A stretch of 64,000 bases of DNA from Cyanobium sp. PCC 7001 (lineage in GTDB: Bacteria > Cyanobacteriota > Cyanobacteriia > PCC-6307 > Cyanobiaceae), in the NCBI RefSeq assembly GCF_000155635.1, contig NZ_DS990556.1, positions 923,051 through 987,050 of the forward strand, read 5' to 3'. The notes beneath the pieces are model-generated. The model did no database searches and was not told the origin of the DNA. It saw only the letters and a program-made list of their open reading frames with translations. The stretch's first letter is position 1. Each line of letters opens with the position of its first letter. This document shows, one piece after another, positions 18,378-27,438 of the stretch. A program made the translations under genes and the position numbers.

Positions 18378-19307
18378 ATGGCCAGCACCGCAGACACCAC
18401 CGGCCAGCACGTGCACACGCTGCTGGCCGCCCACAGCAAGCGCCTGGTGAAGCTCCATCCCCAGGTGCTGGAGGACAGGGATCCGGAGCCCCTGCACCAG
18501 ATGCGCGTGGCCATGCGGCGCCTGCGCACCTGCCTGATCCAGTTCGCGCCGGCCCTGGACCTGCCGGCGGGGGTTTCGGCCCAGCGGCTGGCCCGCTCCG
18601 GCCGGCGCCTCGGTCTGGCACGGGACCTCGACGTGCTCCGGGAGCGCCTGGACACCAGGCTGCTGCCCCGTCTGAGCGACGCGGAGACGCGGCAGCTCAA
18701 GCCGGTGTTCAAACGGCTGAAGCGGGAGCGCCGCGATGCCCAGCACGAGCTCCGCAGCGAGCTCCACAGCGGTCGCTACCTCAAGCTGCTGCAGGCCCTG
18801 CAGGGCTGGCTGCGGGACCCCAGCTTCACTCCCCTGGGCGAGCAGCCGCTCAGCGACTGGCTGCCCGAATGGCAGTGGCCCTGGCTCGGCACCCTGCTGC
18901 TGCACCCAGCCTGGTGGCTCACCGATGGCACCGGTGCGGAGGAGCAGGAGCTTCTGCACGAGCTGCGCAAGGGCATCAAGGGTGCCCGCTACAGACTCGA
19001 AAATCTGCAGCCGGCATCCGGCGACACGGCCCTCAGCTGGGTGGAGCGGCTCAAGCGGGCCCAGGAGCTGCTCGGCGACCTCCATGACCTGGCCGTGCTC
19101 CGGGACGCGATCGAGCAGCAACTACCGCAGACCCTGGCAACCCAGATGCCGGAGCTGCATGCACTGCTGGTGGAGCAGCAGGGCAGCAGCTGGAGCGGCT
19201 GGCGCGCACTGGCGCCACACCTGCTCGACCCCGGAGAACGGCGTCAGTTGTTGCTGGGCCTGCTCCAGGATCAGGCCAACAGTTCGCCTCAGCGCGCAAC
19301 TGTGTAG
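18378..19307 (+). CDS. CHAD-domain protein
   Basis: The product has 309 residues from ATG 18378; the in-frame upstream stretch (from 18315) does not look conserved. The CHAD domain is a helical bundle with conserved His, Arg and Lys facing a basic channel. The signature HQMRVAMRRLRTCLIQF near residue 45 and LHELRKGIKGARYRLE near residue 200 are both present, as is a family arginine pattern. CHAD domains are known to bind inorganic polyphosphate. No CYTH phosphatase domain is fused. The position next to a phosphate-transporter-like gene and before porins and pstS fits phosphate homeostasis. Confidence 0.85.
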   Translation: MASTADTTGQHVHTLLAAHSKRLVKLHPQVLEDRDPEPLHQMRVAMRRLRTCLIQFAPALDLPAGVSAQRLARSGRRLGLARDLDVLRERLDTRLLPRLSDAETRQLKPVFKRLKRERRDAQHELRSELHSGRYLKLLQALQGWLRDPSFTPLGEQPLSDWLPEWQWPWLGTLLLHPAWWLTDGTGAEEQELLHELRKGIKGARYRLENLQPASGDTALSWVERLKRAQELLGDLHDLAVLRDAIEQQLPQTLATQMPELHALLVEQQGSSWSGWRALAPHLLDPGERRQLLLGLLQDQANSSPQRATV

Positions 19308-19416
19308 CCCAGACCACATGCGCGGGCCGTCGGGAACACGGGGACTGCGCGGTGTCGATCGATAGGGTCCCGTGGGCGCCTGTCTGGCGTCTGTTCCTTA
19401 TCGGTGTGAGGACCCG

Positions 19417-20898
19417 ATGAAACTCTTCCAGCAACTGCTGGTGGCTCCTGCGGCTCTGGGCCTGCTGGCCGCCGCGGCCGCCACGGCTTCTGAGATCAGG
19501 ACCGAGCTCAACATGGACGGCGTCAACCAGTACGCCTCCCAGGAGCAGGTCACCAGCATCTCCCAGTTTTCCGACGTTCAGCCCACCGACTGGGCCTACC
19601 AGGCCCTCTCGAACCTGATCGAGCGCTACGGCTGCGTCGCCGGCTATCCCGACGGCACCTACAAGGGCCAGCGGGCCATGACACGTTTCGAGGCGGCCGC
19701 CCTGCTCAACGCCTGCCTCGATCGCGTCACCGAGGTGACCGATGAGCTCAAGCGCCTGATGGCCGAGTTCGAGAAGGAGCTCGCCATCCTCAAGGGCCGC
19801 GTCGACGGCCTCGAGGCCAAGGTGGGTGAACTGGAGGCCAGCCAGTTCTCCACCACCACCAAGCTGAAAGGCGAAGTGAGCATGATCCTCGGCGGCATGC
19901 CCGACTTCGACAACGTGGACGAGGGCCCCAACCCGGATCAGACCACGTTCAACTACGACGTGCGGCTCAGCTTCGACACCAGCTTCACCGGCAAGGACCT
20001 GCTGCGCACCCGCCTGCGCGCCGGCAACTTCGAATCCCTGCCCTTCGGCAGCAGCTCCCAGATCTTCAAGCTGGACAAGGCCGAAGCCACCGATGACTCG
20101 GTGATCATCGATCGCCTCTACTACGACTTCCCCGTCGGCGACTCCTTCAACGTCACCGTGGGCGCCCTGGTGCGCAACACCGAGATGGTGGCCTTCATCC
20201 CCAGCGCCTACAAGTCCAGCATTCTCGACTACTTCCAGCTGTCTGGGGCTTCCGGCACCTACAACAAGGCCACCGGCGCCGGCGCCGGCTTCCGCTGGAA
20301 GCAGCAGGTGGAGAAGGGTCGCCCCTATGCCACCTTCTCGGCCAACTACGTGTCGAGCGACGGCTTCGCGGATTCCAGCGTGGGCGCCTTCAATGAGGAA
20401 GGCGGCATCAACGCCCTGGCCCAGCTGGGCGTGAAGGCCCCCAACTGGGGTGCCGCCGTGGCCTACCGCTACGGTTCCGAGGCTTCCCGCATCCGTGTGC
20501 CCAACTTCTCCGGCACCGTGCTCAGCGGCGAAAGCACCAACAGCGTGGCCGTGGGCGCCTACTGGCAACCCACCGATACCGGCTGGATCCCCTCGATCAG
20601 CCTCGGCTACGGCTACAACGACGGCAGTGGTGGGTTCCCCGATTCCCAGTCGTGGATGGTGGGCTTCCAGTGGGATGACGCCTTCGCCAAGGGCAACGCC
20701 GCCGGCTTCGCCTTCGGCATGCCTCCCTTCGTGGATGGTGATGAAGGCGATGAGGCCTGGCTGTACGAGATCTTCTACAAGTTCCAGGTCACCGACAACA
20801 TTTCGATCACGCCGGCCCTCTTCTATGGCACCAATGCAGCCTCCAATGACGGCGACGATGCCTGGGGCGGCGTGATTCAGACCACGTTCAAGTTCTGA
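19417..20898 (+). CDS. Outer-membrane porin with SLH domain (SomA/iron-uptake-porin type), copy 1
   Basis: A 493-residue cyanobacterial porin. It has a signal peptide (residues 1-24, with a long Ala/Leu core), then an SLH domain (FSDVQPTDWAYQALSNLIERY ... GYPDGTYKGQRAMTRFEAAALL). A short coiled coil (ELKRLMAEFEKELAILKGRVDGLEAKV) leads into a beta barrel ending in the terminal aromatic TTFKF. It is preceded by a spaced GTGTGAGGACC leader. The first 652 nt are identical to the second copy at 21152. A strong intrinsic terminator follows at 20950-20976. Confidence 0.92.
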   Translation: MKLFQQLLVAPAALGLLAAAAATASEIRTELNMDGVNQYASQEQVTSISQFSDVQPTDWAYQALSNLIERYGCVAGYPDGTYKGQRAMTRFEAAALLNACLDRVTEVTDELKRLMAEFEKELAILKGRVDGLEAKVGELEASQFSTTTKLKGEVSMILGGMPDFDNVDEGPNPDQTTFNYDVRLSFDTSFTGKDLLRTRLRAGNFESLPFGSSSQIFKLDKAEATDDSVIIDRLYYDFPVGDSFNVTVGALVRNTEMVAFIPSAYKSSILDYFQLSGASGTYNKATGAGAGFRWKQQVEKGRPYATFSANYVSSDGFADSSVGAFNEEGGINALAQLGVKAPNWGAAVAYRYGSEASRIRVPNFSGTVLSGESTNSVAVGAYWQPTDTGWIPSISLGYGYNDGSGGFPDSQSWMVGFQWDDAFAKGNAAGFAFGMPPFVDGDEGDEAWLYEIFYKFQVTDNISITPALFYGTNAASNDGDDAWGGVIQTTFKF

Positions 20899-20949
20899 AT
20901 CCGGAGCGGCCAGCCCAGCTCACGGCGACCCAGGCGCCCTCGAGCGTCC

Positions 20950-20976
20950 GCCCCCCGGGATCCGGGGGGCTTTTTT
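20950..20976 (+). terminator. Intrinsic terminator of porin copy 1
   Basis: A 9-bp GC stem (GCCCCCCGG / CCGGGGGGC) with a three-base loop is followed by six T residues, 52 nt after the stop codon of porin copy 1. Confidence 0.9.
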
Positions 20977-21151
20977 CTTGGCGCGGTGGGCCTGCTGGAT
21001 CTCACCGCCTGGCCACGACCATCACAGCACCTCCGCTGGTAGCTGAGATCACCTTCGATGGCCGAATTGGTCACCGGGTGCTCCTGCCGCGATCGATAGG
21101 GTCCCGTCGACGCCTGTCTGGCGTCAACGACCTGATCGGTGTGAGGACCCG

Positions 21152-22627
21152 ATGAAACTCTTCCAGCAACTGCTGGTGGCTCCTGCGGCTCTGGGCCTGC
21201 TGGCCGCCGCGGCCGCCACGGCTTCTGAGATCAGGACCGAGCTCAACATGGACGGCGTCAACCAGTACGCCTCCCAGGAGCAGGTCACCAGCATCTCCCA
21301 GTTTTCCGACGTTCAGCCCACCGACTGGGCCTACCAGGCCCTCTCGAACCTGATCGAGCGCTACGGCTGCGTCGCCGGCTATCCCGACGGCACCTACAAG
21401 GGCCAGCGGGCCATGACACGTTTCGAGGCGGCCGCCCTGCTCAACGCCTGCCTCGATCGCGTCACCGAGGTGACCGATGAGCTCAAGCGCCTGATGGCCG
21501 AGTTCGAGAAGGAGCTCGCCATCCTCAAGGGCCGCGTCGACGGCCTCGAGGCCAAGGTGGGTGAACTGGAGGCCAGCCAGTTCTCCACCACCACCAAGCT
21601 GAAAGGCGAAGTGAGCATGATCCTCGGCGGCATGCCCGACTTCGACAACGTGGACGAGGGCCCCAACCCGGATCAGACCACGTTCAACTACGACGTGCGG
21701 CTCAGCTTCGACACCAGCTTCACCGGCAAGGACCTGCTGCGCACCCGCCTGCGCGCCGGCAACTTCGAATCCCTGCCCTTCGGCAGCAGCTCCCAGATCT
21801 TCACCCTGGACAAGGCCACGAGCACGGATGATTCCGTGAAGATCGATCGCCTCTTCTACGACTTCCCCGTCGGCGACTCCTTCAACGTCACGGTGGGCGC
21901 CCTGGTGCGCAACACCGAGATGCTGGCCTTCATCCCCAGCGCCTACAAGTCGAGCATCCTCGATTACTTCGGCCTGGCCGGCGCCTCCGGCGTCTACAAC
22001 AAGACGACGGGTGCCGGCGCCGGCTTCCGCTGGAAGCAGCAGGTGGAGAAGGGCCGCCCCTATGCCACCTTCTCGGCCAACTACGTGTCCGGTTCGGGGT
22101 TTGACGACTCCAGCATCGGTGCCTTCAGCGAGGAGAGCGGCATCAACGCCACTGCCCAGCTGGGCGTGAAGGCCGCGAACTGGGGGGCTGCCGTGGGCTA
22201 CCGCTACGGCTCGGAAGCCTCCCGCATCCGCAACCCCAACTTCTCGGGCACGCTCCTGGCTGGCGAAGACAGCAACAGTGTGGCCGTGGGTGCCTACTGG
22301 CAGCCCACCGACACCGGCTGGATTCCCTCGATCAGCCTCGGCTACGGCTACAACGACGGCGGTGGCGGCTTCCCGGATTCCCAGTCGTGGATGGCTGGCC
22401 TGCAGTGGGATGACGCCTTCATCAAGGGCAACGCCGCCGGCTTCGCCGTTGGCATGCCCCCCTTCACTGACGATGGCGACGAAGCCTGGCTGTATGAGAT
22501 CTTCTACCGCTTCCAGGTCACCGACAACATCTCGATCACGCCCGCGCTCTTCTACGGCACCAATGCGGCCTCCAACGGCGGTGATGATGCCTGGGGCGGT
22601 GTGATTCAGACCACCTTCAAGTTCTGA
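21152..22627 (+). CDS. Outer-membrane porin with SLH domain (SomA/iron-uptake-porin type), copy 2
   Basis: The 491-residue product shares signal peptide, SLH domain and coiled coil with copy 1. The two genes are identical at every base from the start codon through base 21803, including synonymous sites, and then diverge (first difference Lys to Thr after QIF). The barrel halves stay similar but differ in several loops. About 60 nt upstream of the start are also similar (starting GATCGATAGGGTCCCGT). This pattern points to recent duplication or gene conversion limited to the 5' half. A terminator follows at 22701-22724. Confidence 0.92.
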   Translation: MKLFQQLLVAPAALGLLAAAAATASEIRTELNMDGVNQYASQEQVTSISQFSDVQPTDWAYQALSNLIERYGCVAGYPDGTYKGQRAMTRFEAAALLNACLDRVTEVTDELKRLMAEFEKELAILKGRVDGLEAKVGELEASQFSTTTKLKGEVSMILGGMPDFDNVDEGPNPDQTTFNYDVRLSFDTSFTGKDLLRTRLRAGNFESLPFGSSSQIFTLDKATSTDDSVKIDRLFYDFPVGDSFNVTVGALVRNTEMLAFIPSAYKSSILDYFGLAGASGVYNKTTGAGAGFRWKQQVEKGRPYATFSANYVSGSGFDDSSIGAFSEESGINATAQLGVKAANWGAAVGYRYGSEASRIRNPNFSGTLLAGEDSNSVAVGAYWQPTDTGWIPSISLGYGYNDGGGGFPDSQSWMAGLQWDDAFIKGNAAGFAVGMPPFTDDGDEAWLYEIFYRFQVTDNISITPALFYGTNAASNGGDDAWGGVIQTTFKF

Positions 22628-22700
22628 GCCCAGATTCCGATCCCGAAACGTTCCGCATTCCGCACCCCACTCCCAACCGCCGCACACGGCGTGCCCCAGC

Positions 22701-22724
22701 CCCCCGCAAGTCGGGGGCTTTTTT
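22701..22724 (+). terminator. Intrinsic terminator of porin copy 2
   Basis: A 6-bp stem CCCCCG / CGGGGG with a five-base loop is followed by C and six T residues, about 74 nt after the stop of porin copy 2. Confidence 0.8.
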
Positions 22725-22832
22725 CTGCCAAGCCAAGGCCAACCCTGTTGTTCTCGGCGCTGACGCTCTCGGTGTTGACGCTCCTCTGATGCCGCGATGA
22801 TCGCCTCCATCGCTTCGGGCGATGGAGGTCTT

Positions 22833-22985
22833 CTGAGAAATGATTCCTGCCGAGAAATCAGATCTGCATAGCAATCATCACTGCGCTGCAAGCATCACTG
22901 CTTAGCAATCAGTACCACTTAGCCATCCAATCCACTTAGCAGTCAGCCCTGCTGGACTATCAGTTCTACTCGAACATCAATCCGT
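22833..22985. repeat. Nine-unit imperfect 17-bp tandem repeat upstream of pstS
   Basis: Units begin at 22833, 22850, 22867, 22884, 22901, 22918, 22935, 22952 and 22969, exactly 17 bp apart. The consensus over 14 positions is CTTAGCAATCA-NNN-CTG. By hand count units 1-7 match 10-13 of these 14 positions; units 8 and 9 match 9 and 7. The array is markedly AT-richer than the flanking genes. It starts 205 nt after the second porin and ends 75 nt before the pstS start. The rest of the 433-nt gap holds the porin terminator and a short inverted repeat (about 22803-22828, CTCCATCGC / GCGATGGAG). Function is unknown; an operator array or replication-slippage product are both possible. Confidence 0.85.
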
Positions 22986-23060
22986 CCCAACCATGTCGCG
23001 GCAGCAGAAGACAGAGCTTTACCTGCCATTAATCCCACCATAATCAAGCCTGGATTCGCT

Positions 23061-24086
23061 ATGGCGAGGATGGCCGCGACCAGTTTCGTGGCTTCCATGT
23101 CCTTCGTGAAGAAGGTCTCCATCTGTGGCACGGTCTCCGCTGCCCTGGCCAGCATCACCGCCGCAACGTCCGTGCTGGCAAGCTCCACCCTCAACGGTGC
23201 TGGTGCCAGTTTCCCCGCCCCCTTCTATCAGGCGGCCTTCGCCTCGGCGGCCGGCAAGGGTATCCGTGTCAATTACCAGTCGGTGGGCTCCGGCGCCGGT
23301 GTCCGTCAATTCGTGGCGGGCACGGTGGACTTCGGCGCCACCGATGAACCGATCAAACCCGCCGAAGCCGCCAAGGTGAAGCGCGGCGTGGTGCAGTTCC
23401 CCGCCGTGGGCGGCACCATCGCCATCGCCTACAACAACCCGGGCTGCAAAGGGCTCAAATTGAGCCAGAAGCAGGCAGTGGATGTGTTCCTGGGCAAGAT
23501 CAAGGCCTGGGAGCAGCTCAAGTGCGGCAAGGGCAAGATCAACGTGGTGCACCGCTCCGATGGCAGCGGCACCACCTTCGCCTTCACCAATTCCCTCTCC
23601 GCCTTCTCCCCGGAGTGGAAGAGAAAGGTGGGTGAGGGCAAGAGCGTGAAGTGGCCCTTGGGCGTGGGCGGCAAGGGCAACGAGGGAGTGGCCGGCATCC
23701 TCAGCAACACCCCGGGTTCGATCGGCTACGTGAACCAGGCCTACGTGAGGGGCAAGCTCAAGGCCGCCGCGCTGCAGAACAAGGCGGGCAGGTATGTGCT
23801 GCCCAGTGTGAAATCCGGAGCTGCGGCGCTGAACAACATCCGCCTCGACGGCAACCTCGCCGGTGAGGATCCCAACCCCGCCGGAGCCGAGAGCTATCCC
23901 ATCTCCACCCTCACCTGGATCCTGGCCTACCAGAGCGGAAACGGCGCCAGGGCCGCCGGGATCCGCAAGGCGATGAACCACCTGCTGGGGCCTGCCCAGA
24001 GCAGGGCCGATGACCTGGGCTACGTGCCCCTGCGGGGCAGCGTTCTCAACGCGGCCCGCAAAGCGGTGGGGCGGATCGGCTCCTAA
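23061..24086 (+). CDS. pstS: Phosphate-binding protein of the Pst ABC transporter
   Basis: A 341-residue periplasmic phosphate receptor. A signal peptide is visible (KKVSICGTVSAALASITAATSVLA), and an ATG at 23097 just before it is an alternative start. The mature part begins LNGAGASFPAPFYQ, the classic PstS start that contacts phosphate. DFGATDEPI, VHRSDGSGTT and the later GSIGYV segment complete the binding site. pstC, pstA and pstB are not adjacent, which is common in picocyanobacteria. It lies 75 nt after the 17-bp repeat array and is convergent (4-nt overlap) with the glycosyltransferase gene. Confidence 0.95.
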   Translation: MARMAATSFVASMSFVKKVSICGTVSAALASITAATSVLASSTLNGAGASFPAPFYQAAFASAAGKGIRVNYQSVGSGAGVRQFVAGTVDFGATDEPIKPAEAAKVKRGVVQFPAVGGTIAIAYNNPGCKGLKLSQKQAVDVFLGKIKAWEQLKCGKGKINVVHRSDGSGTTFAFTNSLSAFSPEWKRKVGEGKSVKWPLGVGGKGNEGVAGILSNTPGSIGYVNQAYVRGKLKAAALQNKAGRYVLPSVKSGAAALNNIRLDGNLAGEDPNPAGAESYPISTLTWILAYQSGNGARAAGIRKAMNHLLGPAQSRADDLGYVPLRGSVLNAARKAVGRIGS

Positions 24087-25912
24087 CCCCCGGCTGGGCC
24101 GGCACTGCGGAGCTCCACCGCCAGCAGGTTCTGGCGTTCATCCAGGGCAGCCATCCGCAGACCGGCCTCCCGGATCTGGGCATCGCTGAGCATCCGATGC
24201 CGCGGCGCGAACACCACCAGTCCGTGTTCGAAGGCATGGCCCTGGCTGGAGCGCTGCAGCGCCACCACCTCGGGCCATCCATCCAGCCGCAGGATCGGAT
24301 GGCCGCTGCGCAACGCCACCGAGTGGTAGCTCTTGCCCAGGATCACGATCGGCACTCCCGCCTCTGTGTGTCCGGCCACCTGATCGGCGAGGTCCAGAAT
24401 CGCCGCCTGGCGATGCTGCCGATACACCGTGGCCAGGCCGGGCACCACGGTGCTGAAGCTGAGCACCGCCACCAGGGTCCAGGCCGTGACCAGGGCGGCT
24501 CGGCGCTGCGGGATCCAGAGCAGCAGCCCTGCCACCGCCAAAGCCATCAGCACCAGCAGGGTCCGGAAGGGCCAGCCCTCCAGATGGCTCACCAGCGCCG
24601 CCGTGTAGTCGGGGAAGACCCGATCGGGCTTGATCAGCCCGGCCACCAGTGGCGCCAGCACCAGTCCTGTGGCCGCCAGCACCACCGCGGTCCCAGCACC
24701 CAGGATGGCGTAGAAGCGCGGACTGCGGCTGAACGGATCCTGACGAGCCGCCGCGGGACAGGGCTCTGGCACCAGATTGAAGGCCGCCAGGATCGCCAGG
24801 GGCGGCAGGCAGGAGAGGATGTAGTGGGGAAGCTTGGTGCTGGCCACACTCAGCAGCAGCACGGTGAGCACCAGCCACACCAAAGCAAACAGCTGCAGAT
24901 CGACGGGGCGGTTGCCGGCATCCCGCTGCCGCGCCTGGCCCAGCAGCTGCCGCCAGCGTGCCCGGTTGGGAAGGGCCACCAGGCCCCAGGGAAAGCTGAG
25001 CAGAAGGACCACCGGCAGGTAATAGAACCAGGGCCCCGCGTGGCTGTCCACGGTGCTGGTGACCCGGGCCAGGTTGCTGTGGCCGAGGAAGCCGGCGAGA
25101 AAGGCAGGTCCGGCCTGGTGGAACGCGGCCAGCAGCCAGGGCAGAGGCACCGACACGGCCAGGGCGGCGCTGAGCAGCAGCTGGGGCCAGCGCCGCAGCA
25201 GTGGCGCCGCCTGGCGGGTGAGCGCCGCAAAGCCGAGCACCACGGCCAGTGGCAGGGCCCAGGCCAGCAGGCCCTTGGCAAGGAAGCCCACCCCCATGGC
25301 CACGCCCACGATCACGGCCAGACCGCGGGGCCCCGGGGCTCCGAGGGGCCGGCCGAACAGGAGGGCGTACAGACCGACCGCCGCCACCGTGATGCAGGTG
25401 GTGATGTAGCTGTCGTGCACCGCCACATGGGCGAAGGCGGCATAGCCGGGCAGGCAAGCCAGGATCAGGCCCGCCAGCAGGGCCCGGAGCAGGGATCGCC
25501 GAGGCGGATCCGCCTCGGAACGGCCCTGCTGGTGCACCAGCAGCACGGTGGCCACCACCCCGAGGGTGCTGGCCACTCCAGCCCCCAGGCGCGCCAGCCA
25601 GGGATCAGCCGGAAAGAACTGGAACACCGGCCAGGCCACCCAGTAGGGCAGCGGTGGCTTGTCGAAGTAGGGCCCACCGCTGACGCGGGGCACCGCCAGG
25701 CTGTGCTCGGAATGCATGGTGCGGGCGATGTCCAGCTGGAGTGATTCGGTCTTGTCCAGCGGGTAGAGGATGTTGCTGCCCCAGAACAGCAGCAGCACCA
25801 CGGCGGAGATCAGCAGCAGGATCAGCCCGGCGGAGCCAAGGGAACCGAGCCAACCCCGAGCACGCACCGGAGCGCTCGTTGGAGCCTTCATCGGGTCATT
25901 GACTGACGGCAT
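24083..25912 (-). CDS. Glycosyltransferase family 39 (ArnT/PMT-like) membrane protein
   Basis: A product of about 609 residues with 10-12 hydrophobic segments. The first luminal loop contains the acidic KTESLQLDIARTM and SGGPYFDKPPLPYWV, which correspond to the catalytic-loop pattern of polyprenyl-phosphate-sugar-dependent transferases such as ArnT. The long C-terminal soluble part fits a periplasmic domain. The frame is open back to 26089, but ATG 25912 (or 25891) gives a plausible cytoplasmic start before the first helix. The acceptor, a lipid, protein or polysaccharide, cannot be told from sequence. Confidence 0.85.
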   Translation of the reverse strand: MPSVNDPMKAPTSAPVRARGWLGSLGSAGLILLLISAVVLLLFWGSNILYPLDKTESLQLDIARTMHSEHSLAVPRVSGGPYFDKPPLPYWVAWPVFQFFPADPWLARLGAGVASTLGVVATVLLVHQQGRSEADPPRRSLLRALLAGLILACLPGYAAFAHVAVHDSYITTCITVAAVGLYALLFGRPLGAPGPRGLAVIVGVAMGVGFLAKGLLAWALPLAVVLGFAALTRQAAPLLRRWPQLLLSAALAVSVPLPWLLAAFHQAGPAFLAGFLGHSNLARVTSTVDSHAGPWFYYLPVVLLLSFPWGLVALPNRARWRQLLGQARQRDAGNRPVDLQLFALVWLVLTVLLLSVASTKLPHYILSCLPPLAILAAFNLVPEPCPAAARQDPFSRSPRFYAILGAGTAVVLAATGLVLAPLVAGLIKPDRVFPDYTAALVSHLEGWPFRTLLVLMALAVAGLLLWIPQRRAALVTAWTLVAVLSFSTVVPGLATVYRQHRQAAILDLADQVAGHTEAGVPIVILGKSYHSVALRSGHPILRLDGWPEVVALQRSSQGHAFEHGLVVFAPRHRMLSDAQIREAGLRMAALDERQNLLAVELRSAGPAGG

Positions 25913-26200
25913 GTCCTGCGATCCCTGCTCAGGAGCATGATCCGAACCGGAAGTGATCACACGATGGCCCGAAACTCCGCAGCTTACGCCTCCTGCCAGG
26001 GACGCCAGAGCCGGCTGGAGCCATTGAACTGAAGCACGTTTTCCACTCAATTTCCGAAGTTGAGAAGCATTTGCAGCTATCTTCAGCACGGCGACTCACA
26101 CGCCAACCTTCACTCCCTGGATCAGGCAGGGTTTAACACCAAACAACCTGACGGCATCACCCCCATCCCTGCAGATCCTATGATCAGAATTCCATTCTAT

Positions 26201-26236
26201 TCGGGTGATCAAGGCCATTCGGATGATCAAGGCCAG
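26201..26236. repeat. 18-bp tandem duplication
   Basis: Two adjacent 18-bp units, TCGGGTGATCAAGGCCAT and TCGGATGATCAAGGCCAG, differ at two positions. Both contain TGATCA. Confidence 0.8.
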
Positions 26237-26772
26237 CATCCCTGCCAAGCACAGGTGCCGAGCACAGGTGACAAGCACGATTGCTGAACAGCACTGGACA
26301 GACATGCTGAACACCAACCCTTTGCCGCTGGGTACCAGCCTCCAGCTGGCCTCAGGGTCAGACCGGTTGGCCAGCAGGATTCATGGATCCTTGTTCGTCA
26401 TCCCTGCCGATCATGATCTGGCCGGCCTCTCCGCGAGGCTCCAGTGAAACCTCCCGGGGATTGTCTGGATACAGCAAACCAGGAGCGATCAAGGCGCCGC
26501 ACCCGAATCGATGACTGACAACCACCACTGAAAGATCACGACCAAGGTGAGATTCCCCGGCCGACTCGAGTCGCAGATCCTGTATCCCTAAGCTGTGTTC
26601 GGCTGTGTTCGACACCCCTTACAAGGCTCTGCACCCCATCGCTCCCTGGCACACACTCCAGCGAACGCCGCAGAGTTCGCCACCCTGCTGGCCGTAGCGC
26701 CGTCCTCCAAGAGCCTTTCCCGGATTCCGCACCAAGGCTGCCCTGCTCAGGCTTCGGCAGCACGTACGCCCC

Positions 26773-26836
26773 CGTCCTAATCAGGCCCCGTCCTGATCAG
26801 CCCTCGTCCTCACCAGCCCCCTCCACACCAGCACCG
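26773..26836. repeat. 16-bp imperfect tandem repeat abutting the ferritin start codon
   Basis: Units at 26773, 26789 and 26805 share CGTCCT-N-A(T/C)CAG and lie exactly 16 bp apart. A fourth, weaker unit (26821) runs to the base before the ferritin ATG. The array occupies the place of the 5' leader and leaves no recognisable ribosome-binding site at this start. Confidence 0.75.
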
Positions 26837-27415
26837 ATGACCCTCTCCACCAGCATCAGCACACCCACCGTGGCCACCGGCCCCGCCGGCAGGGCGATGG
26901 CCCAGCCGATGGAGTCCTCCCTGCTGGAGGCTCTCCAGGACCATCTCGGCCTGGAACGCCGGGCCAGTGCCGCCTACTTCGCCATGGCCCTGTGGTGCGC
27001 CGAGCGGGAGCTGCGCGGGTTCGCCCACTACCTCAAGAGCGAGGCCAGCGCGGAGCAGACCCATGCGGCCAAGGTGGCCGACTATCTGATCGCCCGCGGT
27101 CAGACCGTGATCCTGCAGGACGTGCCGGCGCCACGGCAGACCTGGGCGTCGCCGGAGGAGATCGTCGCCACCATGTTCCTCATGGAGGCCGATGTCACCA
27201 CCTCCCTGCAGCAGCTCTACGCCATGGCTGAACGGGCCGGTGATGTGCGCACCACCGTGTTTCTGGATCCGATGGTCGACAGCCAGATTGCCGCGGAGCA
27301 TGAGGCAGGCCACCTGCTCGGTCGGGTGCGCTTCGCCCAGAACCAGCCCGCCGCCCTGCTGATCATCGACGGCGAGCTCAGCGACGACCAGCACGAGCCC
27401 GCCCACCTGGCCTGA
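26837..27415 (+). CDS. Non-heme ferritin
   Basis: The 192-residue product is a four-helix-bundle iron-storage ferritin of the FtnA type. By comparison with FtnA, the diiron ligands are Glu40 (LGLERRASAAY), Glu73 and His76 (AEQTHAAK), and Glu117 (LMEADVT), with further acidic residues in SQIAAEHEAGHL. The first 20 residues are Ser/Thr-rich and absent from E. coli FtnA; Met21 or Met25 (26897 or 26909) could be the true start. A four-unit 16-bp repeat directly precedes the first ATG. Confidence 0.88.
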   Translation: MTLSTSISTPTVATGPAGRAMAQPMESSLLEALQDHLGLERRASAAYFAMALWCAERELRGFAHYLKSEASAEQTHAAKVADYLIARGQTVILQDVPAPRQTWASPEEIVATMFLMEADVTTSLQQLYAMAERAGDVRTTVFLDPMVDSQIAAEHEAGHLLGRVRFAQNQPAALLIIDGELSDDQHEPAHLA

Positions 27416-27438
27416 GGCCCCAGCCGGCGGGAGGGGGG

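Larger units (their letters stand above)
25913..26836. other. Intergenic region with several short tandem duplications
   Basis: No convincing gene is visible in these 924 nt. The short frames here lack family features, although the glycosyltransferase frame runs open to 26089. GC is lower than in the flanking coding DNA. Several small tandem duplications are present: 18-bp units at 26201-26236, perfect 10-bp units (GCTGTGTTCG) at 26592-26611, AGCAC-type 13-bp spaced repeats at 26248-26278, and 16-bp units before the ferritin gene. It may contain promoters for the divergent glycosyltransferase and ferritin genes, but no clear -10/-35 pair was identified. Confidence 0.6.

Noticed and set aside
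22901-22940. Canonical Pho box (CTTAACCT repeats) before pstS
   Set aside because: CTTAGC occurs three times, but at 17-bp not 11-bp spacing, so it is reported as a separate repeat.
22833-22985. CRISPR array
   Set aside because: The 17-bp units are directly adjacent with no spacers and are degenerate.
26060-26287. 75-residue frame in the intergenic region
   Set aside because: It spans short tandem repeats and lacks a start context or any recognisable motif.
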